Source of the DNA: Parabacteroides sp. PFB2-10
GTDB taxonomy: Bacteria > Bacteroidota > Bacteroidia > Bacteroidales > Tannerellaceae
Length of the DNA stretch: 64,000 bases
Direction of reading: 5' to 3'
Assembly (NCBI RefSeq): GCF_029893085.1
Contig: NZ_JARXWI010000002.1
Location: forward strand, 124,001 to 188,000
In this document: one piece after another, positions 33,911 to 42,002 of the stretch
How the letters are laid out: the number at the start of each line of letters is the position of its first letter
Numbering within the stretch: position 1 is the first letter of the stretch
Notes under the pieces: generated by a model
Told to the model about the DNA's origin: nothing
Database searches by the model: none
What the model saw: only the letters and a program-made list of their open reading frames with translations
Program-made: the position numbers and the translations under genes

Positions 33911-36286
33911 ATGAAAAGTATTATACAAAACTTCTTTGTCGTCCTGCGGCGTTTCCGGATTGCTACTTTGTTGAATCTCTTAGGGCTTTCGGTTGCTTTC
34001 GCCGCGTTTATAATGATTCTGATACAGGTGAATTATGAACAAAGCTTCGATACCTGTCATCCGGAGTCTGATCGTGTTTTTCTGGTCAATATCAAGCATG
34101 ATACGGCAGAGTCGGCGTATGAGAACAACGTACAGACACGAGGTTTTGTCGACGAATTCATCGCTTCATCGCCTGCGATAGAGGCGGCTACTCTGTATAA
34201 CCCGTTTATATCCGACATCTATATCGCGGTGGGGGAAGGGGAGAGCCGGAAAGGTTTTCAGGAAAAGCTGGTAACCTGTTATCCGGACATCATCCGGGTG
34301 TTTGGCTTTGTCTTTACGGAAGGAAGCGGTGAAAGCCTCCACGATCCGGAGAAAGTGATTATTCCGGAATCGATGGCCCGTCGTTTTTATGGAGATGCCC
34401 CGGCTGTTGGGCAAATGATTCATGTGAATGAACATGTCTGGACCAAAGCATTGAAGAACTATACCGTAGGCGGCGTCTATAAAGATTTCCCAGGAAACAC
34501 CCAACTCGATAATGTGATCTACGGGACGATCGACAACACGATGAAAGGCGATTGGATGTCGGGCAATTTTCTTTGTTATGTTCTCTTAAGCGATAAAAAC
34601 GCGGCAGGTCCCTTTGTGGAAGAGTTTAATAAATCGTTTGATTTCTCTCCCGTTTGGAATCCGAATGGAAACAAATTGAGCCTTGCGTTGACTCCGCTTA
34701 CAGATATTCATTACATGTCGGAAGATAGTAGTTTGTTTAAGTTGAACAATAAGAATACGGTGCGATTATTGTTTACGATAGCCCTGTTAATCATCATTAT
34801 CGCGGCAATCAACTTCACGAATTTCAGCATTGCCCTGGCGCCTTTGCGTATCAAAAGCGTGAATACCAAAAAGGTATTCGGTAGTTCGAGTGCGGAACAA
34901 CAACGCCTGCTGTTGACAGAGGCTATCGGCATCACCCTCTTTTCCTGGCTATTGTCGCTGATTATCGTTTGGCTGTTGAACAAGAATCACTGGGTTCGTT
35001 TCCTCGATGCCGACCTGAGCCTGTCGCAGAATCTGCCATTGGTTGTGCTTTCTGCCGGTATAGCTCTGTTGATCGGCTTTGTGGCGGGTTATTATCCGGC
35101 TCGTTATATGACCTCTTTCCAACCGGCAGTCGCCCTGAAGGGCAACTTCGGCACCTCGCCCTCGGGGCGTCTATTACGGAAAGGACTGGTGGGTTTTCAA
35201 TATATCATTTCTATCGGACTGATTATCGCCGCGCTTTTCATTCAGTTGCAGAATTACTATATGCGCTCGTATGATTATGGTTTTGACAGAGACCACCTGG
35301 CGGTTGTGGAACTGAACGGCGCTTTTTATACCAACAACAGGGATACCTACGTGAACCGGCTGAAGCAACATCCCGGCATTGAAGATGTGGCTTTCTCTAA
35401 ACAGAAGTTAGGTGCGCGGGATGGGTATACCACCTATGGCTTGGAATATGACGACCAGTCTTTCTATGGATATGCCTTGGAGGTGTCTGCCTCCTTTCCT
35501 CGCGTGATGGGGATCCCGATAGTCGAAGGACGTGATTTCCTCCCGACGGATGAACAGGCCGGCGAGCTCCGGTTTATATTCAGTCAGCCGATTCAACAAG
35601 CGGTAGGCATGCATCCGGGAAGTATTCTGAAAATGGGTACATGGGGCGCTTCCGGTTCGACCGTCGGTATAACCGGGGATATCAAATTCACCTCTTTGCG
35701 GCAGGGCGAAGATCCGATCTACTTTATGCTCAATACCGGTGTGCCGCTTCCGGTTTCGTATATCCGGATACATGCCGGTGCGAATATGCATGAAACGATC
35801 GATCATATCCGGCAGGTCGTTGCCGAAATAGACCCGACCTTCCCGTTTGAACTGGAGTTCTATGATACGATATTCAACCAACTCTACCAGGCGGAGCTCT
35901 CGATGACCAATGCCGTTACCCTTTTCAGCATCTTGGCCATCCTGATCTCTGTTGTCGGGGTGTTCGGCTTGATCCTCTTTGAGACAGAGTTTCGCAAAAA
36001 AGAGATCGGCATCCGTAAAGTAATGGGTGCGCGGATCCGGGATATCCTCCTTATGTTCAATAAGGTATATCTGTATATTGTTTGTATCAGCTTTGTCGTG
36101 GCCGCGCCCATCGGCTACTATTTCGTACGGAAGTGGCTGGAGAACTTCTCCTATAAAACACCTCTTTATTGGTGGGTGTTCCCGATGGCATTCCTTTTAG
36201 TAGCACTCATCACCATCTGTACGATCACTTTTCAGAACCTCCAATCGGCTCATGCCAATCCGGTCGACAGTATTAAGAGCGAATAG
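33911..36286 (+). CDS. FtsX-like ABC transporter permease 2 (paralogue of the preceding gene)
   Basis: 791 residues with the same domain order as permease 1 and clear sequence similarity throughout: FRIATLLNLLGLSVAFAAFI near the start, INFTNFSIALAPLRIKSVNTKKVFG in the middle, EFRKKEIGIRKVMGARI and NPVDSIKSE at the end. The periplasmic parts have diverged most. The pair most likely arose by tandem duplication and forms a heterodimer needing an ATPase encoded elsewhere. No clear terminator follows; the next gene has its own -7 box 94 nt downstream. Confidence 0.9.
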   Translation: MKSIIQNFFVVLRRFRIATLLNLLGLSVAFAAFIMILIQVNYEQSFDTCHPESDRVFLVNIKHDTAESAYENNVQTRGFVDEFIASSPAIEAATLYNPFISDIYIAVGEGESRKGFQEKLVTCYPDIIRVFGFVFTEGSGESLHDPEKVIIPESMARRFYGDAPAVGQMIHVNEHVWTKALKNYTVGGVYKDFPGNTQLDNVIYGTIDNTMKGDWMSGNFLCYVLLSDKNAAGPFVEEFNKSFDFSPVWNPNGNKLSLALTPLTDIHYMSEDSSLFKLNNKNTVRLLFTIALLIIIIAAINFTNFSIALAPLRIKSVNTKKVFGSSSAEQQRLLLTEAIGITLFSWLLSLIIVWLLNKNHWVRFLDADLSLSQNLPLVVLSAGIALLIGFVAGYYPARYMTSFQPAVALKGNFGTSPSGRLLRKGLVGFQYIISIGLIIAALFIQLQNYYMRSYDYGFDRDHLAVVELNGAFYTNNRDTYVNRLKQHPGIEDVAFSKQKLGARDGYTTYGLEYDDQSFYGYALEVSASFPRVMGIPIVEGRDFLPTDEQAGELRFIFSQPIQQAVGMHPGSILKMGTWGASGSTVGITGDIKFTSLRQGEDPIYFMLNTGVPLPVSYIRIHAGANMHETIDHIRQVVAEIDPTFPFELEFYDTIFNQLYQAELSMTNAVTLFSILAILISVVGVFGLILFETEFRKKEIGIRKVMGARIRDILLMFNKVYLYIVCISFVVAAPIGYYFVRKWLENFSYKTPLYWWVFPMAFLLVALITICTITFQNLQSAHANPVDSIKSE

Positions 36287-36379
36287 GACCCTTTTTCTGT
36301 TTCTGACATTTCCTGAAATAGGTTTACAGTTTATCTTTATTTTTCATACCTTGTTTGGCTATTATTTAAATCAAAGTTA

Positions 36380-36387
36380 TAGATTTG
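36380..36387 (+). promoter_or_regulatory. -7 promoter element of the small-protein/kinase/ECF operon
   Basis: TAGATTTG, a perfect TAnnTTTG box; TTTG at 36354-36357 is a plausible -33 box with slightly long spacing (22 nt). Confidence 0.6.
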
Positions 36388-36477
36388 TATAATTATTTTA
36401 TGGATTCAGGCTGTTATGCGAACAAAATGAGAAATGATGTGTTCCGTAAACGACTAAATACTAAAAATAGAACAGAG

Positions 36478-36831
36478 ATGAGCAAGGTATATAATTATTT
36501 ATCCTCTTTACCGGACGAGCAGAAAAAACGCTTTGTTCCGATATTTGGAACCATCGAGCGTTTTTACACAGTCGTTTATCTGATTGTCCGTAACGAGCAT
36601 GCTACCGAGCAGGACAAGCCGGAATATTTTGAAGAGCGCCTGCAGGTGATCCGTGAGGTAAAGCATAGGATTGAAAAACTATTGAACAGCTATGGGTTAG
36701 ACGGAGAAGAGATTGTTGCCGATATTGGGAGCGATTATTTTGAAGATTTTGTCAATTATAAAGAATTAGAAATGGACTTGACGAATGATGAGTTTATCAA
36801 CATGATTCAACGTGTGTCTAAGCTGACCTAA
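36478..36831 (+). CDS. small acidic protein of unknown function upstream of hybrid kinase
   Basis: 117 residues from ATG 36478 (MSKVYNYLSSLPDEQKKRF). In-frame ATGs at 36400 and 36427 would add 26 or 17 low-complexity, basic residues and remain possible; a start at 36385 lies inside the promoter and is excluded. The protein is helical and acidic (PEYFEERLQVIREVKHRIEKL, then DYFEDFVNYKELEMDLTNDE) with no signal or membrane segment and no recognised domain. It lies 33 nt before the hybrid kinase gene and is probably co-transcribed, which hints at a role in that signalling unit. Confidence 0.7.
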   Translation: MSKVYNYLSSLPDEQKKRFVPIFGTIERFYTVVYLIVRNEHATEQDKPEYFEERLQVIREVKHRIEKLLNSYGLDGEEIVADIGSDYFEDFVNYKELEMDLTNDEFINMIQRVSKLT

Positions 36832-36864
36832 AAGTCCGGTTTCAAACCTTAAAGAATTCTACAC

Positions 36865-39396
36865 ATGAAAAAAATATCAGGAAACATTGGTGGGAAAGTA
36901 ATTATCGGTTATATCGTGTTAATGGTCATAGCCTTGGCTTCTTTGGCCTATATGTACCGGATGGTGGAAGGGGTGACCGAGGGCGAAGAGATGAACGATG
37001 TTCCCCGTCAGAAACTTTATCTGGTGTCGAACACCCAGACCCTTTTGTATGAGAGTGAAGCCATGGGGCAATTGCTCAATATGCAAGAGGAAGATTATAC
37101 CTATTTCAACGAGACCCTGGATAAAGCCCGTGAGAATATTGAAGCATTGCGGCATTTGGCGCCAACCGATGAGTTTCGTCAAAAGTTGGATACCATTGAT
37201 ATGCTGATTGAGCGTAAGCGCAAAAACACGGAGGCTTTACTCGAGATATGGCAGGAAGCCGGACAGGATCTTTACGCGAAAAACATTGAAAGTGAGCTCT
37301 CAAGGGAGCGCGCCATGGTGGAAGAGAAAGGGGTGAAGGAGCAGATCATCACTCAAAAAGATACCTCGGTGGTTATTACACCCAAAAAACGTTCTTTTTT
37401 TCAGCGGCTGGCGGAAGTGTTTGTGCCAACATCCCAGGATACCAGTATTGTGGTTTCAGCCAATGAGCATTTATTGAAAGACAGCCTGTTGAATACCTAT
37501 AACCCGAATGAGGAGGTGGCTAAAACGCTTCGGGATATTCAGAGTAACGTATTAAGCGAGCGGCAGCGTATTCAGCAATTGTTGGTTGAACGCTCTTCGG
37601 CTATTCGTTATGATAGTAGTTTGATCAATGTCCGCATCAATCAGATATTGCGGGACATGGAAGAGGAGGAGATGAATGCTTCATTGGATCGCATGCAGGG
37701 ACGCCAGGAGATGCTGCGTCAGATGTCTTATCTGATCACTTTCATTGCCGTCGTCTCTTTGATTGTGGTGATATTCTTTTTGATTTTTATCGGACGCGAT
37801 CTTTTAAAGAGCCGCTATTACCGGAAGCGGTTGGAACATGTGAATAAGAGCCGCGAGCAATTGATCCTGACCATCAGCCATGACGTGCGCGCTCCGCTTT
37901 CGTCGATTATCGGCTATGCCGAATTACTTCAGCGTTCCAAACTAACCCCTCAACAACATACCTATCTACAGAATATGGGCGTTTCTTCCAGGCATATCCT
38001 GGCTCTTGTCAATGATCTGCTTGATTACGAACGTCTGGAAACCGGACAGATCGAAATGCATCAGATACCCATTCAGGTGCCTCCTTTCTTTGAGGACATT
38101 TATGCCAGCTTCGAACCCGCTGCCGCGGCAAAAGGGCTGGGTCTCTCTTTGCAAATGAAAGGCGAGTCGTATAAAGTATATATGGGGGATTCTGTCAGAA
38201 TCAGACAAATAGTCGGCAATCTGATCAATAATGCTTTGAAGTTCACCCAGAAAGGATCTGTTACCATTTTGGTGGATTGCAGCGGCCTGGCGTTAGAGAG
38301 AAAGACGGAGGAACCGGTTAAAGGGAAGAAGGAATTACAGCCCTCGCAACTAATTATCACTGTTCGTGACACGGGATCGGGCATTCCCACGGAGGAAAAG
38401 CAACGAATATTCAAAGAGTTCTCACGCGTGCCGGGCACAGAGAAAATAGAAGGCTTTGGTTTGGGGCTCTCCATCACCTCCCGTTTGGTTGTGCTACTGG
38501 GCGGCACCATCACAGTAGAGAGCGAACCGGGAACAGGATCCGATTTTATTGTTTCCCTGCCTCTGGAGTTGGCCGAGAACCAAACTATCCCTTCTCAAAC
38601 GGAAACGGATCAGCCAGTGGAAGAAAAAGAATGGAACTCCGAAGAGCGACCGACCTGTCTGGTGGTGGACGATGATCTGTTGCAAATTGCGTTGATCGAA
38701 GAGGTGTTGAAGCAATGCCATGTTCAGGTGATATCTTCTACGGATCCGTCGAATGTGGAAGAGATCTTACGGAAAAGCAAGGTGGATCTGATCTTGTCTG
38801 ACGTGCAGATGCCCGGCATGAACGGGATAGAGATGATCCGACAATTGCGCCAATCGGATATACCTCATGCAGCGGACATACCGGTTATTGTTATTTCCGG
38901 TTCGGTCGATCTGGAAGGAAAGGAATTCATAAACGCAGGGTTTACCGATGCGTTGGGCAAGCCTTTCACCATCGATCAGCTTATAGGAAAGATTAATAAA
39001 TATATACCGTGCTGCAAAAATAAACAGCGGCCGCTCGCAGGCGAAGGTGGAACGGAGGCCAAACCGGTAGGAGTGGTTGATTTTTCCGCCTTGACGGAAT
39101 TTGCTTCCGGCGATGAAGAGGCCTCTTCTGTGATTATTCAGACCTTTTTTGAGGAGACCCGTCGGAGTTTGCAGATATTCCGCGATGCGTTGGTGGATAC
39201 CGACCGGGAAACAGTGGCTAAAATGGCGCATCGGATGATCCCGCTCTTTTCCATGTTGCAGGCAGAGACGATCGTACAGCAGTTGCGTATTCTGCAATTG
39301 AACACGCCGGAAATGACCGACTCGGGTTGGAAGCGATTGATGCAGGATGTGATAGAGCAGGTGGGATCGATCGTGGATGCGGATGAAAAGGCGTAA
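36865..39396 (+). CDS. hybrid histidine kinase (sensor-HisKA-HATPase-REC-Hpt)
   Basis: 843 residues. Membrane helices at about 12-30 and 288-310 enclose a helical, four-helix-bundle-like periplasmic sensor of some 255 residues. The HisKA phospho-accepting His is His339 in LTISHDVRAPLSSIIGY; the ATPase domain has NLINNALKF, DTGSGIP and FGLGLSI. A receiver domain (597-715) has VDDD at 601-604 and acceptor Asp646 in SDVQMPG. A C-terminal Hpt domain has His789 in MAHRMIPLFSML. All phosphorelay residues are present, so phosphate could pass His339-Asp646-His789 to a separate regulator, not found here. The ECF sigma gene starts 6 nt after the stop. Confidence 0.93.
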   Translation: MKKISGNIGGKVIIGYIVLMVIALASLAYMYRMVEGVTEGEEMNDVPRQKLYLVSNTQTLLYESEAMGQLLNMQEEDYTYFNETLDKARENIEALRHLAPTDEFRQKLDTIDMLIERKRKNTEALLEIWQEAGQDLYAKNIESELSRERAMVEEKGVKEQIITQKDTSVVITPKKRSFFQRLAEVFVPTSQDTSIVVSANEHLLKDSLLNTYNPNEEVAKTLRDIQSNVLSERQRIQQLLVERSSAIRYDSSLINVRINQILRDMEEEEMNASLDRMQGRQEMLRQMSYLITFIAVVSLIVVIFFLIFIGRDLLKSRYYRKRLEHVNKSREQLILTISHDVRAPLSSIIGYAELLQRSKLTPQQHTYLQNMGVSSRHILALVNDLLDYERLETGQIEMHQIPIQVPPFFEDIYASFEPAAAAKGLGLSLQMKGESYKVYMGDSVRIRQIVGNLINNALKFTQKGSVTILVDCSGLALERKTEEPVKGKKELQPSQLIITVRDTGSGIPTEEKQRIFKEFSRVPGTEKIEGFGLGLSITSRLVVLLGGTITVESEPGTGSDFIVSLPLELAENQTIPSQTETDQPVEEKEWNSEERPTCLVVDDDLLQIALIEEVLKQCHVQVISSTDPSNVEEILRKSKVDLILSDVQMPGMNGIEMIRQLRQSDIPHAADIPVIVISGSVDLEGKEFINAGFTDALGKPFTIDQLIGKINKYIPCCKNKQRPLAGEGGTEAKPVGVVDFSALTEFASGDEEASSVIIQTFFEETRRSLQIFRDALVDTDRETVAKMAHRMIPLFSMLQAETIVQQLRILQLNTPEMTDSGWKRLMQDVIEQVGSIVDADEKA

Positions 39397-39402
39397 GGGG
39401 GG

Positions 39403-39978
39403 ATGACTTTGTTATTTAAAAGAAACAATGCCAAACTGACAGACGAGCAACTCTTGGCGGCATATAAGCGCACCGGGAATTCAGATTATTTCGGTACATT
39501 ATACAACCGCTATACGCCTCTTTTGTATGGGGTTTGCCTCAAATACCTGAATAATGCGGAGCGGGCGGAGGATGCCGTGATGGAACTATTCGAACAGCTG
39601 CTTCCTAAAGTCAACCAGTATGAGATAGCTGTTTTCCGTACCTGGCTGCATACAGTGGTGAAAAATCATTGCCTGCAAATACTACGCAAAGAAAGTCGCG
39701 CGATTATAGCTGATATTGACATCGACCGTATGGAATCCGACGAAATAATGTATCTATTAGATGAAGAGGAAGCGGATAGCGAACGCCTGGAGATAATGAA
39801 GCATTGTCTGGAGAAATTGCCGGAAGAGCAAAAGCAGAGCATTACGCTTTTCTTTATGGACGATATGTCGTATGCCGATATTGTCGATTCGACCGGCTAC
39901 ACATTGAGTCGCGTCAAAAGCTATATTCAAAACGGAAAACGGAATTTGAAAATTTGTATGGAGAGACAACGGACATGA
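39403..39978 (+). CDS. ECF-type RNA polymerase sigma factor
   Basis: 191 residues. Region 2 spans about 15-95 (LLYGVCLKYLNNAERAEDAV, TWLHTVVKNHCLQIL) and region 4 about 130-185 (LPEEQKQSITLFFMDDMSYADIV, then YTLSRVKSYIQNGKRNL). There is no region 3, as in ECF factors. The stop overlaps the start of the following membrane protein (ATGA at 39975-39978), the classic arrangement for a sigma/anti-sigma pair. Being 6 nt downstream of the hybrid kinase it is probably co-expressed with it. Targets are unknown. Confidence 0.92.
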   Translation: MTLLFKRNNAKLTDEQLLAAYKRTGNSDYFGTLYNRYTPLLYGVCLKYLNNAERAEDAVMELFEQLLPKVNQYEIAVFRTWLHTVVKNHCLQILRKESRAIIADIDIDRMESDEIMYLLDEEEADSERLEIMKHCLEKLPEEQKQSITLFFMDDMSYADIVDSTGYTLSRVKSYIQNGKRNLKICMERQRT

Positions 39979-40667
39979 GAATGAGGCGATACATACAAGG
40001 CGACCGAAAGGGACGAGAGGCTAATCGCATCGAACGTCAGGCCATGCGTGATCCCTTTCTGGCGGAAGCGCTCGAAGGATATGAGAAGATGAAGGGCGAT
40101 CCCTCTCCTCATATCGATATCCTGCGCCGCCGGATACGACGGAAGAATCAGCGACGGCTTGATGTCTTTAAGTATGGAGGGATGGCGGCGAGCTTTTTGT
40201 TTATTATCGCCTTCAGCGTCTATTTTGGTCTGCAGAAGAAAGAGTCTCCCGAAATGCTTGCCGATCAGATGGAAAACAGTACCGAAGAGGTCAGTATACC
40301 GGCTGCTACCCGTTCGTTGGCATTGAGTAAAGCGATAATAGATGATAACGAAGAGATAGCCGATCAGGCCAAAGAAATGACGATCAGTCAAGAGGCCAGG
40401 GTCGTGACACCGTCGCCTGTTGACGGCTGGGAGGCTTATAAGAAGTATATAGAAAAGGCATTGATCCGCCCGTCCGACGAAACAGGCAAGGAGATAAAAG
40501 GCGAGGTAACCCTCTCTTTTTTCATCAATGAGCAGGGAAAACCCTATCGTATCACCGTAAAAAAACCTCTATCTCCCGCTGCCGATAAAGAGGCCTACCG
40601 CCTGATAGAGGAGGGCCCTTTATGGACAACTGGAAATGAAGAGGTCTTGTATACGATTGTATTCTGA
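39975..40667 (+). CDS. single-pass membrane protein, probable anti-sigma factor with TonB_C-like domain
   Basis: 230 residues from ATG 39975, overlapping the sigma stop; an open frame starting upstream at 39804 lies inside the sigma gene and is not used. The basic cytoplasmic N-terminus (1-55; EANRIERQAMRDPFLAEALEG) resembles the sigma-facing part of Bacteroidetes anti-sigma or energy-transducer proteins. A transmembrane helix lies at about 62-82 (YGGMAASFLFIIAFSVYFGL). The periplasmic tail (150-230; GEVTLSFFINEQGKPYRITV) is TonB C-terminal-like. It may hold the ECF factor at the membrane until a periplasmic cue. The function is inferred from order and topology. Confidence 0.78.
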   Translation: MRMRRYIQGDRKGREANRIERQAMRDPFLAEALEGYEKMKGDPSPHIDILRRRIRRKNQRRLDVFKYGGMAASFLFIIAFSVYFGLQKKESPEMLADQMENSTEEVSIPAATRSLALSKAIIDDNEEIADQAKEMTISQEARVVTPSPVDGWEAYKKYIEKALIRPSDETGKEIKGEVTLSFFINEQGKPYRITVKKPLSPAADKEAYRLIEEGPLWTTGNEEVLYTIVF

Positions 40668-40678
40668 TTTATATTTCG

Positions 40679-41725
40679 TTATCCCTCTTTCTGAAGATAA
40701 AGCGTCTGGGAAGGAAAGGCAAAGTTCAGCCCGGCCGCGTTGAATGCTTTCAGGATCTCCATATTCATGTCCGACGTGACTTTCCGGATGTTTCCTTTCT
40801 TTTCGATAAAATAGATAAAGGAGATCTCCAAGGCGGAGTCGCCATAATTGCTGAAATTAGCAATTATATTATCCGCCTTTTTGGAAGCAAACTCTACCTT
40901 CTTCGGTATGCCTCTTAATATATCCAGAGCTTCCTGCATCTTTTCCGGAGTCGTATCGTAGGTCAATCCGAGTTTCATCACTACCCGGCGCATCGGCTCG
41001 GAGGAGATATTGATAATAGAAGCGTCCGTGATCTTAAAGTTCGGAAGGGTAACGATACGCTTGTCGTAGTCCATCAGTTTGGTGCTTCTCACGCCTACGT
41101 CGATAATCGTTCCTTCAAAGCTGTCTACACGGATGGTATCGCCGATGCTAAACGGTTTGTCGGTAAATATAGTAAAGGCACCGAATATATTCTTGACCGT
41201 ATCCTGAGCCGCCAAAGCAAAAGCAATACCACCAATACCGAGAGTCCCTAACAAAGCACTGATATTGATCCCGACATTGCTCAATGCTGTTACGATACCA
41301 ATCACCCAGACCACAGTCAACAGGGCTCTTTTCACTACCGGCATCATCTTTTTGGCATGTCCGTCCGAACGATCTCCCCAATAGTTATCCAATAAGCCCG
41401 ACGACAAGCGGGTAAATATCCAGGTGACATTCAGGACGATCAGGATCCGGTAGGCATCATCGATGGCTTTGACGAACTTTTCCGGTGTCTCCAACTGGTG
41501 AATAGCGATCCAGATACCAAGCAGCATGATGCCAAACAGAATAGGCGACTCCAAAGCATAATAGATGATATCATCGAATCTATTCTTCGTTTTCGTAGTA
41601 AAAGGCTTTAATACCTTTTTGCTGAATAGCGAAACTAACTTGGTAATGATAAGAGTAGAAACCAAAATGATAAGGAAAATACCCCATTCTTCCAGCGTAT
41701 TTCCCCAAATAACTTTTTCAAACAT
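40679..41725 (-). CDS. MscS-family mechanosensitive ion channel
   Basis: 348 residues. N-terminal membrane helices (WGIFLIILVSTLIITKLVSLF and others) lead to the pore helix TM3 region LGTLGIGGIAFALAAQDTVKN, followed by the beta domain (DKPFSIGDTIRVDSFEGTI) and the alpha-beta cytoplasmic vestibule. It releases solutes on hypo-osmotic shock. It is convergent with the anti-sigma-like gene (11-bp gap) and divergent from the ABC-F gene. A minus-strand TAAATTTG at 41961-41968 is a possible but distant -7 box. Confidence 0.94.
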   Translation of the reverse strand: MFEKVIWGNTLEEWGIFLIILVSTLIITKLVSLFSKKVLKPFTTKTKNRFDDIIYYALESPILFGIMLLGIWIAIHQLETPEKFVKAIDDAYRILIVLNVTWIFTRLSSGLLDNYWGDRSDGHAKKMMPVVKRALLTVVWVIGIVTALSNVGINISALLGTLGIGGIAFALAAQDTVKNIFGAFTIFTDKPFSIGDTIRVDSFEGTIIDVGVRSTKLMDYDKRIVTLPNFKITDASIINISSEPMRRVVMKLGLTYDTTPEKMQEALDILRGIPKKVEFASKKADNIIANFSNYGDSALEISFIYFIEKKGNIRKVTSDMNMEILKAFNAAGLNFAFPSQTLYLQKEG

Positions 41726-41826
41726 ACTTTTCTTTATTTATTGATTTAACTTTCTATTAGTAAAACTATCGATCCCCTTCAATTGTTTAATTCCCTGTTT
41801 GTTCTTTCATTTTCAAATATTTTACC

Positions 41827-41834
41827 TACTTTTG
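41827..41834 (+). promoter_or_regulatory. -7 promoter element of the ABC-F gene
   Basis: TACTTTTG, a perfect TAnnTTTG box that would give a 160-nt leader before ATG 42003. Confidence 0.6.
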
Positions 41835-41861
41835 CAGCAGTATTCATTTAAAACTACTCCA

Positions 41862-41938
41862 ATGAGAATGTCTAAATAAGTTGTCGGTTCACAGAAACCG
41901 GCTTGCATATCTGCCAATAGAGAGATAAGAATCGGTTT
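41862..41938 (+). promoter_or_regulatory. possible leader ORF and competing stems ahead of the ABC-F gene
   Basis: A five-codon ORF (MRMSK, 41862-41879) is followed by CGGTT (41885-41889), which can pair with AACCG (41896-41900). The same AAACCG (41895-41900) can instead pair with CGGTTT (41933-41938). The stems are short, so this is only suggestive of translational or transcriptional attenuation like that of antibiotic-inducible ABC-F genes. No terminator T run is seen. Confidence 0.35.
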
Positions 41939-42002
41939 ATTATTCATTACCGCGCGAGGGCAAATTTACTACACCTGCCTGACGCCGACAAATATTTAGA
42001 AC

